Positions 17,579 to 27,243 of a stretch of 64,000 nt of DNA are shown here, piece after piece (within the stretch, counting starts at the first letter, position 1; each line of letters opens with the position of its first letter). The position numbers and the translations under genes were made by a program. The stretch spans positions 62,001 to 126,000 of the forward strand of contig NZ_JACLHY010000013.1 of NCBI RefSeq assembly GCF_014397245.1, written 5' to 3'. Under the pieces are notes generated by a model, which was not told the DNA's origin, did no database searches, and saw only the letters and a program-made list of their open reading frames with translations. Source of the stretch: Arenibacter arenosicollis (GTDB lineage: Bacteria; Bacteroidota; Bacteroidia; Flavobacteriales; Flavobacteriaceae).

Positions 17579-18613
17579 ATGCAAAATAAATTTACAAAAA
17601 TCGCCAAAATCGCTTTGGTTTTGGTCTACTTGGTAATTGTGGCCGGAGCTGTGGTAAGAATGACGGGCAGCGGTATGGGATGCCCGGATTGGCCCAAATG
17701 TTTCGGATATTATATCCCCCCCACGGATATTTCAGAATTGGAATGGCAGCCCGAAAAGGAATTCAAAAAAGGTCAGGTAATTATTGTTGACGAATCCTTA
17801 TGGGTAGCCAGGGAGGATTTTAGCACAACTACAAAATACAATGCCAATAATTGGGTGCCGTATACGAAACACGACTACGCAATTTTTAATCCTTTCCATA
17901 CCTGGACCGAATTCATTAATAGGTTATTTGGAGCACTTGCAGGGCTGGGAACTCTAATAATGGCCTTTGCCTCATTTACCTATTGGAAAAAACGAAGAAC
18001 CATCACTATACTTTCATGGCTAGTTGTATTTGCAATGGGTTTCCAAGCATGGCTTGGCGCCACGGTAGTATATTCTGTTTTGGCTCCTGCCAAAATAACT
18101 ATCCATATGGTAATGGCTTTGATTATAGTTGCGATGATCTTATACTTAATACACGCTACCAACAATAAGATCAAGTCTTTAAAACCTGATAAAATTACGA
18201 GGAACTTTATGATATTGGTTCTCTCAACCACCTTGGTTCAAATAGTTTTAGGAACCCAGGTAAGACAATTTGTAGATCTGCAAACCGACCTTTATGGTGA
18301 AAATGCACCCGGTCTATGGTTAAATAATGCAACGCTATCCTTTTATTTACATCGTTCGTTTTCCATAATCGTAGTCCTGTTAAACTTATTTCTTGCCATT
18401 AGGATCTATAAACTAAACCTGGGTTATTCTAAAATAAATTGGGTTTTGGCACTATTACTTTTTGAAATTATTTCCGGAATGGCCATGTATTATCTAGATT
18501 TCCCTTTCACTACCCAACCCTTACATCTTGTATTGGCATCCGTTTTATTCGGTTTTCAGTTCTATTTGGTTTTGGAAGCTTTAAATGCTTTTAAAACCAT
18601 CAAAACTTTGTAA
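17579..18613 (+). CDS. ctaA: heme A synthase, COX15/CtaA family
   Basis: A 344-aa inner-membrane protein with eight predicted helices that oxidises the C8 methyl group of heme O to make heme A for cytochrome aa3 oxidases. The N-terminal segment VVRMTGSGMGCPDWPKCFG is the family signature. The heme-ligand histidines are in FHTWTEFINRLFG, ITIHMVMAL, FYLHRSFSI and QPLHLVLA. The ~60-residue insert between helices 1 and 2 (residues 50-105) is typical of Bacteroidota members. The cytochrome oxidase genes are not in this window. Confidence 0.94.
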   Translation: MQNKFTKIAKIALVLVYLVIVAGAVVRMTGSGMGCPDWPKCFGYYIPPTDISELEWQPEKEFKKGQVIIVDESLWVAREDFSTTTKYNANNWVPYTKHDYAIFNPFHTWTEFINRLFGALAGLGTLIMAFASFTYWKKRRTITILSWLVVFAMGFQAWLGATVVYSVLAPAKITIHMVMALIIVAMILYLIHATNNKIKSLKPDKITRNFMILVLSTTLVQIVLGTQVRQFVDLQTDLYGENAPGLWLNNATLSFYLHRSFSIIVVLLNLFLAIRIYKLNLGYSKINWVLALLLFEIISGMAMYYLDFPFTTQPLHLVLASVLFGFQFYLVLEALNAFKTIKTL

Positions 18614-18639
18614 CTTTGCCACCACAAAAAAAGGACCCA

Positions 18640-19137
18640 ATGATATACAAAATAAGGATCATTCTAGATGCAGAAGAAGATATTTTTAGGGATATAGAAA
18701 TAGAGGAAAGCAATTCCATGGAAGACCTTCACAATGCCATTACCCAGGCTTTTGGCTTTTTGGGAAATGAAATGGCTTCCTTCTATACCTGTGATGAAGA
18801 ATGGAAACAAGACGAGGAAATTGCTTTGTTCGATATGAGCGAAAGTGGCTCTGATGTCCGCCTAATGAACGAGATTCTTTTGCAGGAGATTATCACCGAA
18901 CATTCGCCCAAACTCATTTACGTTTATGACTTTTTAAGTATGTGGACCTTCTTTGTGGAATTGGCCGATATTGTTGAAAAAGAAGATGGTCAGTCCTATC
19001 CCAATACACTTTTCAGTTTTGGTGAAGTACCTGATTCCCCGCCAGAAAAAAAGTTTGAAGCAGATGAAAATGAATTCGATTTTGACAACACTTTGGACAA
19101 TTACGAAGATTTGGATTTTGATGAAAATTGGAACTAA
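18640..19137 (+). CDS. plasmid pRiA4b ORF-3 family protein
   Basis: A 165-aa protein starting MIYKIRIILDAEEDIFRDI, the opening strand of the pRiA4b ORF-3 family. It continues with a SMEDLHNAITQAFGF helix and an acidic C-terminal tail very rich in Asp and Glu. The family name comes from a plasmid gene, but members are widespread chromosomal proteins without known function. An upstream TTG (18616) overlaps a TAACTTTG -7 element (18611-18618), so the ATG at 18640 was chosen. Nothing nearby suggests a mobile element. Confidence 0.85.
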   Translation: MIYKIRIILDAEEDIFRDIEIEESNSMEDLHNAITQAFGFLGNEMASFYTCDEEWKQDEEIALFDMSESGSDVRLMNEILLQEIITEHSPKLIYVYDFLSMWTFFVELADIVEKEDGQSYPNTLFSFGEVPDSPPEKKFEADENEFDFDNTLDNYEDLDFDENWN

Positions 19138-19276
19138 TAATTCCAGTTACTTCGGTTGGAAATGGTAAAATAAATTTGATTGACCCTTTACCATGTCTAC
19201 TGAGAAAAAACAATTAACTTGAACCTCTAATTAAGGTTTAAGTGCAAAATAACCTTTAAAATTATTTCCTGAATCT

Positions 19277-20335
19277 ATGATCAATTTATATCCTACCCAA
19301 ATTGAAACCATATCCATACATCGTGTGGGCAACAAAAATAAGAGCGAAGGTATTTTTCTCTCCGAAGAACCATTTTCCCTGAACGATGAAACTACGGGGC
19401 TTTTAAAAGAGTATTTTTTTAAACCATTTAGAGAGAAGGAAGAAAATTATTATTACTTCTCAAATGAGGCAGATGTTGAATTTAATGAAGTATTCAAAAT
19501 TGTTAGCGATATTTTTGATGAGCCAAGCAGTCTTCATGCCAATTCTAAAAAAATAGCTACCCAATTATTCGACCAATCCAATCACCCACATATTAAAAGC
19601 GGGGAAGTTTACGTTGCCTATCTTACCGATCTAATGTTGGACAACGTAAAGGTGAGTGCCGTGGGCATATTTAAAAGTGAGCTTAAGCACGATTTCCTTC
19701 AATTTCAGGAAAAGGGAAATAGTTTGGATATATTGGTTCAACAAGGTATCAATATCAATAAATTGGATAAGGGGTGTTTAATTTTCAACACCAATAAGGA
19801 AGAAGGTTATAAGGTGCTTTCTGTAGATAGCAATCGTTACGACACCAAATATTGGTTGGAAAATTTCCTAGGAGTAGAAGCCTTGTCCGATGATAATTTT
19901 AAAACCAAAAACTATTTAAAATTCTGTCAGAACTTTGCCAAGGATGTGGTTTTGCCTGCCGAGGACAAACAGCAGGAAGTTTTGTTTATGAACAGGGCAG
20001 TAAATCATTTTGCTAAAAATGACGCCTTTGAAGAAACCAATTTCTTGAACGAGGTTATGGAGAATCCAGATCTGATACCGGAATTTAAGCACTATAAAGT
20101 TGAAAAAGGGCCTAAATACAGTATAGAGGACGTTTCTACATTTGACATTGCAAACAAAGCCGTTTCCGACGCCCGAAAAAAGATAAAGAACGTTATTAAT
20201 TTGGATACCAATATTCAGATCAAACTGGACTTTATCAACCCGGAATCTGCCCAAAAATTTGTAGAAAAAGGTTGGGACGAAGAACGCCAAATGTACTACT
20301 ACCTGGTTTATTTCAACAAAGAACAGAAAAGTTAG
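19277..20335 (+). CDS. nucleoid-associated protein, NA37/YejK-like
   Basis: A 352-aa cytosolic protein of the 37-kDa nucleoid-associated family. The N-terminus has IETISIHRVGNKNKSEG; the middle has VYVAYLTDLMLDNVKVSAVG and VGIFKSELKH; the C-terminus has FDIANKAVSDARKKIK. Such proteins bind the nucleoid; the detailed role is unknown. The gene stands alone with its own terminator at 20368-20405. Confidence 0.85.
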   Translation: MINLYPTQIETISIHRVGNKNKSEGIFLSEEPFSLNDETTGLLKEYFFKPFREKEENYYYFSNEADVEFNEVFKIVSDIFDEPSSLHANSKKIATQLFDQSNHPHIKSGEVYVAYLTDLMLDNVKVSAVGIFKSELKHDFLQFQEKGNSLDILVQQGININKLDKGCLIFNTNKEEGYKVLSVDSNRYDTKYWLENFLGVEALSDDNFKTKNYLKFCQNFAKDVVLPAEDKQQEVLFMNRAVNHFAKNDAFEETNFLNEVMENPDLIPEFKHYKVEKGPKYSIEDVSTFDIANKAVSDARKKIKNVINLDTNIQIKLDFINPESAQKFVEKGWDEERQMYYYLVYFNKEQKS

Positions 20336-20367
20336 ATATTTTAATCGGACTTTAGCCTTAATAACTT

Positions 20368-20405
20368 AATTAGGCCTTGGATTATTATTCATCCAAGGCC
20401 TAATT
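20368..20405. terminator. strong hairpin after the nucleoid-protein gene
   Basis: A perfect 15-bp stem (20368-20382 with 20391-20405) with an 8-nt loop, followed on the plus strand by TGATTTTAAT. It lies between two convergent genes (nucleoid-associated protein and the kinase-like unknown) and can serve both. Confidence 0.75.
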
Positions 20406-20496
20406 TGATTTTAATAAACAAGGAATATGGCAGTCGATATTTATCCACAGGTCAGTACGGATTTGGGAATAAAAATCAAACGAAAAATACCGGATA

Positions 20497-21576
20497 TCAA
20501 ATATTTATCCTATTCTCAATAATCTGCTTCATACTAACATCCTGATAGTTTCTTTTTACGAAATCCAACGCAAGTGCCAATACCTCTCCCATGGTCTTAC
20601 AGGTTTTAAAATCGATATCTCCGGTTAGGTCTTGAATATGTAAGGCCAAGGCGGCAATATTCTGCTCATTGGATATTTTATCCATCTTAACAATAGAAAT
20701 CAATCGCTTGATGCGATTCCCGGAACTCAATATTCTTTTGGCTACTATGGAACGTTCTTCAATCTTGTATTGATCCACAGAGTTACGCTGCAACTTTTCC
20801 TTTACCAACATGACCATTTCATAATTTTCTTTAAAAAATTGAGGTCTGTACACCTTCAATTTTCCCTCATAACACTGTTGGTCAAAATCTATGGCCCTTA
20901 TTTTGTATACTACATGGTCAAAATCATGGGTGGGAACAATAACGTAATTATAAGATCGCATATCACCTAATAGTCGGATCATGCAACGTTCATTAAACTT
21001 CACAAATTCCTTCGCCAACTGCGATTTTTCCGATTCGTTACATTTTGGCAAAAATTCCTTTATAAAGACATCACCTGGAATACCGGCTATATGTTCCTCT
21101 ATCAAAGTATCGCCATACACCAAGAAGTTTAGGTTATATGGAGACAACATATGTTCCAGTTCCAATCCGTAAATCCTGGAGGCATCTGTCCTTTTTACAT
21201 AAAAATAGGTGAAATTGTCATTTAGTATATTCCTTACCTTGATTCTAAAGGGTTTGGAATTCCCAAAGGTGCAATAATCAACGGCATCAACATTTAAAAA
21301 TGGAAATATGCTATCACTTCCATCGGAATGAAGAATGGAGTATACTTTTTTAAGACTAATATCTATCTCTACCCTATCGAACTCACTATAATAAACACGT
21401 ACCCAAAGCGTATCCTCATCATTGGAGTCGTATACTACTATAGACCCGGAAAAACGCAAAAGGTCCTCGTAGAAAATTGGGATTTCAATTTTTCTACTGT
21501 AGTGCTCTAGATAGGCATCCAGTTTTTTGTTAACCGGAAATGCGGGCTTTTTCTTGGACATTAATCTTTCGGACAT
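20497..21576 (-). CDS. conserved hypothetical protein with kinase-like motifs
   Basis: A 359-aa soluble protein not matched to a named family. Residues 1-130 are beta-rich. The later part contains a run resembling a kinase-like fold: an EEHIAGIPGDVFIKEF stretch, then LLGDMRSYNYVIVPT, which looks like a catalytic loop (Asp followed by Asn), then RAIDFDQQ, which looks like the metal-binding DFG strand. A basic, helical C-terminal region follows. This reading is by eye and could be wrong. The ATG at 21576 was chosen (an ATG at 21561 is also possible). It is divergent from an ABC exporter operon. Confidence 0.6.
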   Translation of the reverse strand: MSERLMSKKKPAFPVNKKLDAYLEHYSRKIEIPIFYEDLLRFSGSIVVYDSNDEDTLWVRVYYSEFDRVEIDISLKKVYSILHSDGSDSIFPFLNVDAVDYCTFGNSKPFRIKVRNILNDNFTYFYVKRTDASRIYGLELEHMLSPYNLNFLVYGDTLIEEHIAGIPGDVFIKEFLPKCNESEKSQLAKEFVKFNERCMIRLLGDMRSYNYVIVPTHDFDHVVYKIRAIDFDQQCYEGKLKVYRPQFFKENYEMVMLVKEKLQRNSVDQYKIEERSIVAKRILSSGNRIKRLISIVKMDKISNEQNIAALALHIQDLTGDIDFKTCKTMGEVLALALDFVKRNYQDVSMKQIIENRINI

Positions 21577-21653
21577 GGAAAAAACTTTAATTTGTAACAA
21601 AATAACGATTTCTTCGTCAAGTAAGTACTAACAATCAAAAAAACTATCCCAAT

Positions 21654-22553
21654 TTGGAAACTATACTCACCGTAAACCATCTTACCAAAAAGTTTGGATA
21701 CTTGACAGCAGTAAAAGATCTTTCCTTCAATATTGAAAAAGGCAATGTTTATGGTATTTTAGGACCTAATGGTAGTGGAAAATCGACCACCTTGGGCATA
21801 GTGTTGAATGTAGTTAATAAAACAGCAGGTGATTTTTCTTGGTTTGGAGGAACCATTTCCACCCATGTCGCCTTAAAAAAAGTAGGTGCCATTATTGAAC
21901 GCCCCAACTTCTACCCCTATATGACGGCGATTCAAAATCTTAAATTGGTCTGCAAGATCAAGGAAGTGCCAGAGGATAAAATTGAGGAAAAATTGGAAAT
22001 GGTAGGACTTCTGGATCGCAAGAACAGCAAATTCCGTACCTACTCCCTTGGAATGAAGCAGAGATTGGCCATAGCCTCGGCACTTCTGAATGATCCTGAA
22101 ATATTGATCCTGGACGAACCAACCAATGGTTTAGATCCCCAAGGAATACATCAGATAAGGGAAATCATAAAAAAAATTGCTGCACAGGGCACTACTATTC
22201 TTTTAGCCTCACATTTACTGGACGAGGTGGAAAAAGTCTGCAGCCATGTAGTCATCCTAAGAAAAGGAGAGAAACTCTATTCCGGACCTGTAGATGAAAT
22301 GTTGACCAGCTATGGCTTCTTTGAATTAAGGGCTACCGATGAACCTGCATTGATGACCTTCCTTGGAAACCATGCCAGTTTTGGCTCCATAAAGCATGAA
22401 AATGGCTTGATTACCGCAATTTTGAAGGAAGAAATGGACGCTAGCAGCCTAAATAATGACCTTTTTAAAAACGGCATAACGCTCTCCCATTTGGTAAAAC
22501 GCAAAGCTAGCCTTGAGGAACAATTCCTTAGTTTGACCAATCATAACAAATAA
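21654..22553 (+). CDS. ABC transporter ATP-binding protein
   Basis: A 299-aa ATPase of the ABC-2 exporter type. Walker A is GPNGSGKST (37-45), the signature is YSLGMKQRLAIA, Walker B is LILDEPTNGLDP, and the switch His is in LLASHLLDEVE. The start is TTG at 21654, giving METILTVNHLTKKFG; the frame closes upstream at a TAA (21603) with no ATG, and the next Met is far inside the domain. The permease gene follows 28 nt later. The transported substrate is unknown; similar pairs export antibiotics, lipids or proteins. Confidence 0.92.
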   Translation: METILTVNHLTKKFGYLTAVKDLSFNIEKGNVYGILGPNGSGKSTTLGIVLNVVNKTAGDFSWFGGTISTHVALKKVGAIIERPNFYPYMTAIQNLKLVCKIKEVPEDKIEEKLEMVGLLDRKNSKFRTYSLGMKQRLAIASALLNDPEILILDEPTNGLDPQGIHQIREIIKKIAAQGTTILLASHLLDEVEKVCSHVVILRKGEKLYSGPVDEMLTSYGFFELRATDEPALMTFLGNHASFGSIKHENGLITAILKEEMDASSLNNDLFKNGITLSHLVKRKASLEEQFLSLTNHNK

Positions 22554-22581
22554 CTACCAATGCCTTTAACCAAATAAAACT

Positions 22582-23415
22582 ATGCTACGTTTATTACAGA
22601 TAGAATTTATAAAATTATGGAACAATAATGCGAGTAGGGTCCTGATCATTTCCTACTTCGTCCTTATCCTTTGCATGGCATTAATTGCCGCCATTAAGTT
22701 TGATATAGGTCCCATTCAATTCAATGTAGCCGATCAGGGCATTTTTAATTTTCCATACATCTGGCATTTGAACACATGGATAGCCAGTGGATTAAAGCTC
22801 TTTTTCGCGATTATTATCGTCTCCATGATGGCCAACGAATACAGTAACAAGACCTTAAAACAAAATTTGATAGACGGCCTTAGCAAAAAGGAATTTATTG
22901 CCTCTAAATTTCTTACGGTTTTTGCCTTTTCCGTTATTTCCACAATTTTTGTTTTTCTTGTTTCGCTAGTTTTGGGCCTCTTTTATTCTGATTTCACTGA
23001 GTTATCGATAATATTCTCAGAATTGGGGTACTTATTGGCCTATTTCATTAAGTTGGTTGGTTTCTTTTCCTTCTGCCTATTCCTGGGAATATTGGTGAAA
23101 CGGTCTGCCTTTGCCTTAGGTTTTTTAATTATATGGTTTGCCATTGAGAATTTAGGAATTCGATTTTTGGTTTGGTGGTTGGCCGGTAAGGAAGCCTCTG
23201 TAACCGTTATGAAATACTTGCCTCTGGAATCCATGGGCAACTTGATCAAAGAACCGATCTCCAGATTTAAAGCGGTACAAAGTATGGTTGAACAAGTAGG
23301 GGAAGAATTCAATAAAGATTATGCCGTCCATTTTTCTGAGATTTTAATAGTTGGTTGTTGGACGGCAATTTTCATTTATCTTTCCTATGCCCTGCTCAAA
23401 AAACGCGATTTATAG
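22582..23415 (+). CDS. ABC-2 type transporter permease
   Basis: A 277-aa inner-membrane protein with about six hydrophobic helices (near residues 18-38, 65-85, 110-135, 150-172, 178-200 and 250-270). The N-terminus MLRLLQIEFIKLWNN and the MANEYSNKTLKQNLIDG segment are characteristic of ABC-2 permeases. It pairs with the ATPase directly upstream to form an exporter of unknown cargo. Confidence 0.88.
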   Translation: MLRLLQIEFIKLWNNNASRVLIISYFVLILCMALIAAIKFDIGPIQFNVADQGIFNFPYIWHLNTWIASGLKLFFAIIIVSMMANEYSNKTLKQNLIDGLSKKEFIASKFLTVFAFSVISTIFVFLVSLVLGLFYSDFTELSIIFSELGYLLAYFIKLVGFFSFCLFLGILVKRSAFALGFLIIWFAIENLGIRFLVWWLAGKEASVTVMKYLPLESMGNLIKEPISRFKAVQSMVEQVGEEFNKDYAVHFSEILIVGCWTAIFIYLSYALLKKRDL

Positions 23416-23480
23416 TCCTCATTCGGAAAAGCACTATGGACTTTCCTTTACCGCCCCTTTTGCCCATATCCCTCAAAGTA

Positions 23481-23505
23481 GAACTATTTGGGTCATAAAT
23501 AGTTC
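23481..23505. terminator. inverted repeat downstream of ABC permease
   Basis: A perfect 9-bp stem (GAACTATTT 23481-23489 with AAATAGTTC 23497-23505) with a 7-nt loop, 66 nt beyond the permease stop. There is no T-run after it, so its role as a terminator is uncertain. Confidence 0.4.
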
Positions 23506-23673
23506 CCAAAGAACCTTGGTATTGATCTCTATTTATTAATTTTAGGTCTTGAAGCGAATATGTATCTATTTGATATCGAATTCGCCTTATAGGAATGCTC
23601 GTAATGGACCTCTGTGAGTTCCTTAATGCAAAACAAGATTATTGTAGCATTTATCACAAGAAATTTTTAGTAG

Positions 23674-25662
23674 ATGAAATTTAAAGTTGTTTCCGAATTT
23701 AAGCCAACAGGTGATCAGCCCCAAGCCATAAAGCAATTGAAAGAGGGCCTTGAAGCCGATGAGCGTTACCAAACACTTTTGGGGGTAACCGGGTCCGGAA
23801 AAACATTTACCGTTGCCAATGTCATTGAACAAGTTCAACGGCCTACCTTGGTATTGGCGCATAATAAAACCTTGGCAGCACAATTATACTCCGAATTTAA
23901 ACAGTTTTTTCCCGAAAATGCGGTTGAATATTTTGTCTCTTACTATGATTACTATCAACCTGAAGCCTATATACCTTCCAGCGGAACCTATATTGAAAAA
24001 GATCTATCCATAAATGAGGATATTGAAAAACTGCGCTTGAGTGCTACTTCATCCCTTTTATCAGGTAGGAGGGATATTTTAGTAGTGGCATCGGTATCCT
24101 GTTTATACGGTATTGGGAATCCAGTGGAATTTCAAAAAAATGTCATTGGAATACAAAAAGACCAAGTGATACCTAGGACCAAATTTCTTCATCAATTGGT
24201 ACAAAGCCTTTATTCTAGGACCACTGCCGATTTTAGAAATGGTAATTTTAGGGTAAAAGGAGATGTAGTGGATGTTTTTCCAAGCTATGCCGACCATGCC
24301 TTTAGAATTCATTTTTTCGGGGACGAAATCGAGGAAATAGAGGCCTTTGACCCCTATAAAAACAAAATCCTTGAAAAGTATCAACAGCTGAATATTTACC
24401 CGGCCAATATGTTTGTTACCTCCCCAGATGTGCTCCAAAATGCCATTCATCTTATACAGGAGGATATGGTGCATCAGGTAGCATATTTCAAGGAAATAGG
24501 GAAACATCTGGAAGCCAAGCGCTTGGAGGAACGAACGAACTTTGATCTTGAAATGATTCGTGAATTGGGATATTGTTCGGGCATTGAAAACTATTCCAGG
24601 TATTTGGATGGTCGAGAACCGGGAACACGTCCGTTTTGTTTGTTGGATTATTTCCCAAATGACTATTTAATGGTGGTCGATGAAAGTCACGTAACCATTC
24701 CACAGGTACACGCCATGTATGGCGGTGACCGTTCCAGAAAGGAGAATTTAGTGGAGTATGGATTTAGATTGCCTGCAGCCATGGATAACCGGCCTTTAAA
24801 ATTTGAGGAGTTTGAAGCCCTCCAAAATCAAGTAATATATGTAAGTGCAACTCCAGCCGATTACGAACTGCAGTTGAGCCAGGGTGTTTATGTAGAGCAA
24901 GTGATCAGGCCTACTGGGCTATTGGACCCCATCATTGAGGTACGTCCCAGCCTGAACCAAATTGATGATCTTATCGAGGAAATTCACCTAAGGGTGGAAA
25001 AAGATGAAAGAACCTTGGTAACGACCTTGACCAAACGAATGGCGGAGGAATTGGCCAAATATTTGACCAGAATAAATGTACGTTGCCGATATATACATAG
25101 CGATGTAGATACGTTGGAGCGTGTGGAAATAATGCAGGACCTGCGCAAAGGTGTTTTTGATGTACTTATAGGGGTAAACTTACTAAGGGAAGGTCTGGAT
25201 TTGCCAGAAGTCTCTTTAGTGGCAATATTGGATGCCGACAAGGAAGGCTTTCTCAGAAGTGCCAGATCCTTGACCCAAACCGTGGGTCGTGCAGCCAGAA
25301 ATCTGAATGGCAAGGCCATAATGTATGCGGACAAAATTACTAACAGCATGCAAAAAACTATAGACGAAACGAACTATAGACGTGAAAAACAAACCACCTA
25401 CAATCTTGAAAATAATATTACTCCAACTGCACTGAATAAAAGTTTGGATAGTGTATTGGCCAAAAATTCAGTTTCCACCTATCATTTCGAAAAAGAAGAA
25501 ATGAAAGCTGCAGAACCAGATTTAATGTACCTTACCATTGAACAAAAAGATAAAATGATACGGGCTAAAAGAAAAGCCATGGAAAAGGCGGCCAAGGACT
25601 TGGATTTTATGCAGGCAGCGAAATTAAGGGATGAAATTAAATCATTACAGGAGCAGGAATAA
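23674..25662 (+). CDS. uvrB: UvrABC excinuclease subunit B
   Basis: A 662-aa nucleotide-excision-repair helicase that verifies damage and recruits UvrC. Walker A is GVTGSGKT (37-44). The damage-probing beta-hairpin region is seen as YYDYYQPEAYIPSSGTYIEK. The DExH-like box is VVDESH, motif V/VI is NLLREGLDLPEVSLVAILDA, and a C-terminal UVR domain (about 620-655) carries DLDFMQAAKLRDEI. Length and domain order are standard. Confidence 0.98.
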   Translation: MKFKVVSEFKPTGDQPQAIKQLKEGLEADERYQTLLGVTGSGKTFTVANVIEQVQRPTLVLAHNKTLAAQLYSEFKQFFPENAVEYFVSYYDYYQPEAYIPSSGTYIEKDLSINEDIEKLRLSATSSLLSGRRDILVVASVSCLYGIGNPVEFQKNVIGIQKDQVIPRTKFLHQLVQSLYSRTTADFRNGNFRVKGDVVDVFPSYADHAFRIHFFGDEIEEIEAFDPYKNKILEKYQQLNIYPANMFVTSPDVLQNAIHLIQEDMVHQVAYFKEIGKHLEAKRLEERTNFDLEMIRELGYCSGIENYSRYLDGREPGTRPFCLLDYFPNDYLMVVDESHVTIPQVHAMYGGDRSRKENLVEYGFRLPAAMDNRPLKFEEFEALQNQVIYVSATPADYELQLSQGVYVEQVIRPTGLLDPIIEVRPSLNQIDDLIEEIHLRVEKDERTLVTTLTKRMAEELAKYLTRINVRCRYIHSDVDTLERVEIMQDLRKGVFDVLIGVNLLREGLDLPEVSLVAILDADKEGFLRSARSLTQTVGRAARNLNGKAIMYADKITNSMQKTIDETNYRREKQTTYNLENNITPTALNKSLDSVLAKNSVSTYHFEKEEMKAAEPDLMYLTIEQKDKMIRAKRKAMEKAAKDLDFMQAAKLRDEIKSLQEQE

Positions 25663-25710
25663 TATATTTTATGGCCGTCAGGTATAGTTTAAAATTTAAT
25701 TGGAACAAAA

Positions 25711-25738
25711 AAAGCGCTTCGAAATCTCGAAGCGCTTT
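25711..25738 (-). terminator. terminator of the small heat-shock gene
   Basis: A 12-bp perfect stem (25711-25722 with 25727-25738) with a 4-nt loop, between convergent uvrB and the Hsp20 gene. On the minus strand it is followed by seven T residues, a standard intrinsic terminator; it can also act for uvrB as a hairpin. Confidence 0.88.
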
Positions 25739-25795
25739 CACAACCAACTAACCAAACCATCATGAATCACTACGGATTCACAACTACTTTTAAAC

Positions 25796-26221
25796 TTATG
25801 CTATTTCAATTAATCTTTTAGGCTTTGGTAAGGCCTCCTCTTTTTTAGGCATAACAAACTTTAGGATTCCATCTTCATAGGACGCATTAATTTTATCCAA
25901 CGAAATTGTTTCAGGTAAACTAAAAACTCTTTTGAAGGAAGAAAAAGCAAATTCCCTTCTGGTATACCCATCATCTTCCTTATTTTCTTCACTTTTAACT
26001 TCAGAAGAAATGGTTAGGATGTCGTTGTCAATTTCAACATTAAAATCTTCTTTTTTTCTTCCAGGTATTGCCAATTCCAATACATATTCGCTTTCAGTTT
26101 CCTTGACATTGGCGGCTGGTACGTTTTGTTTAAAGTTATCTACTCCACCAAACCAATCTGGCCTTAAAAATTCGCTCATTAATGTTGGAAACAGCACATT
26201 ATTTCTTTTTACTATACTCAT
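25796..26221 (-). CDS. small heat-shock protein, Hsp20/alpha-crystallin
   Basis: A 141-aa chaperone that holds unfolding proteins for refolding. The alpha-crystallin domain covers about residues 35-128 (ANVKETESEYVLELAIPG and the later ASYEDGILKFVMPKKE segment). The C-terminus ends in the IEI-type anchoring motif (LIEIA). Monocistronic, with its own terminator. Confidence 0.95.
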   Translation of the reverse strand: MSIVKRNNVLFPTLMSEFLRPDWFGGVDNFKQNVPAANVKETESEYVLELAIPGRKKEDFNVEIDNDILTISSEVKSEENKEDDGYTRREFAFSSFKRVFSLPETISLDKINASYEDGILKFVMPKKEEALPKPKRLIEIA

Positions 26222-26348
26222 GACTTTTATGTTTTAAATTAAACTTTGATTTCTCATGAGCTAAAAGGCAAATCTTGTACCGAGCCAGTTTTAATGCCAA
26301 TATGTCGTATATTACAGTTAAAAAACAGACATTATGTCGTTTATTACC

Positions 26349-26750
26349 CTAATTATTGTACGCTTTAAATATATTGATCAAGACAGCAGGGGGAACCACC
26401 TTGTCCGGATAATGATGCATTACGGTAAGAACTTGCTCAATAGCGGCCTGGGGAAGGCCAAATTTAAGACCAATATTATGCAACTGTTCAATTTCCACTA
26501 ACCGTTGTTCGTGATCCACATTCATTAGGAGCACCAACCTATGAAACTGAAGAATTCTCTCCGCTTCGGATTTAAGCACAACCTTTTCTACTTTCTTATC
26601 AAAAAGGGAATCAAATGTTTCCTTATCCACCTCCAGTTGATTTGCAACGCCCAGCAAAAATTGGTACTCTGAATCCTTGATTTCCTTGTCTACTTTTGCA
26701 AAAGAAATCATTTGGGAAAGAATGCCCAACTTCTCCAAATATGTGCTCAT
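26349..26750 (-). CDS. TerB-like helical protein
   Basis: A 133-aa, all-helical, acidic protein. The pattern ISFAKVDKEIKDSEYQFLLGV and LLMNVDHEQRLVEIEQLH resembles TerB/DjlA-N domains, with Asp-containing loops after the first and later helices that could bind a metal. Relatives in Flavobacteria are sometimes mislabelled as excinuclease subunit B, which this is not. No operon partner; role unknown. Confidence 0.6.
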   Translation of the reverse strand: MSTYLEKLGILSQMISFAKVDKEIKDSEYQFLLGVANQLEVDKETFDSLFDKKVEKVVLKSEAERILQFHRLVLLMNVDHEQRLVEIEQLHNIGLKFGLPQAAIEQVLTVMHHYPDKVVPPAVLINIFKAYNN

Positions 26751-26874
26751 AAATTTCAGTTTAACACTAAGTTACACTAATTAACGTTGATTTATTGCCT
26801 TACATACCAGGAAAGTATTCCCAAACTAGTATCACATCCTATTTTTTGTAATATCTTGCCAAAAAATTTATCCT

Positions 26875-27243
26875 ATGACCAATAATGATGTTCTAAAAAA
26901 ATTGAGGGTTGCCTTGAAATTACGTGATGATGAGATTGTTGAAATTCTAAAACTGGTCGATTTTAAGATTACCAAAAGCGAGTTGGGAGCGTTTTTTAGA
27001 AAGGAAGACCATCCTAATTATGTAGAATGCGGAGACCAAATACTGCGGAATTTTTTAAACGGATTGGTAATCCACTACCGAGGGACCAGGGATAACCCTA
27101 AGGACCCAAAAACATCTTTACCGAGGCCAAAAAAGGAATCCATTGCCAAAACACATCAAAAACCTAGATTTAAGGATCAACAAAAGAAGAATATAGATCA
27201 CGACATTAGTCCTGTGAAATACAAAAACAAAAAAAGGTCTTGA
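26875..27243 (+). CDS. DUF1456 (YehS-like) protein
   Basis: A 122-aa protein with the two-repeat DUF1456 pattern: NNDVLKKLRVALKLRDDEI followed by ITKSELGAFFRKEDHPNY and then CGDQILRNFLNGLVIHYRG. A basic Lys-rich C-terminal tail (about 85-122) suggests nucleic-acid contact. Function is unknown. Confidence 0.85.
   Translation: MTNNDVLKKLRVALKLRDDEIVEILKLVDFKITKSELGAFFRKEDHPNYVECGDQILRNFLNGLVIHYRGTRDNPKDPKTSLPRPKKESIAKTHQKPRFKDQQKKNIDHDISPVKYKNKKRS

Noticed and set aside
18640-19137. mobile-element gene, from the pRiA4b/IS1096 family name
   Set aside because: The family name is historical; no inverted repeats, transposase or target duplication is nearby.
26349-26750. excinuclease ABC subunit B
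   Set aside because: A name sometimes given to relatives, but this 133-aa protein has no helicase motifs; true uvrB is at 23674.
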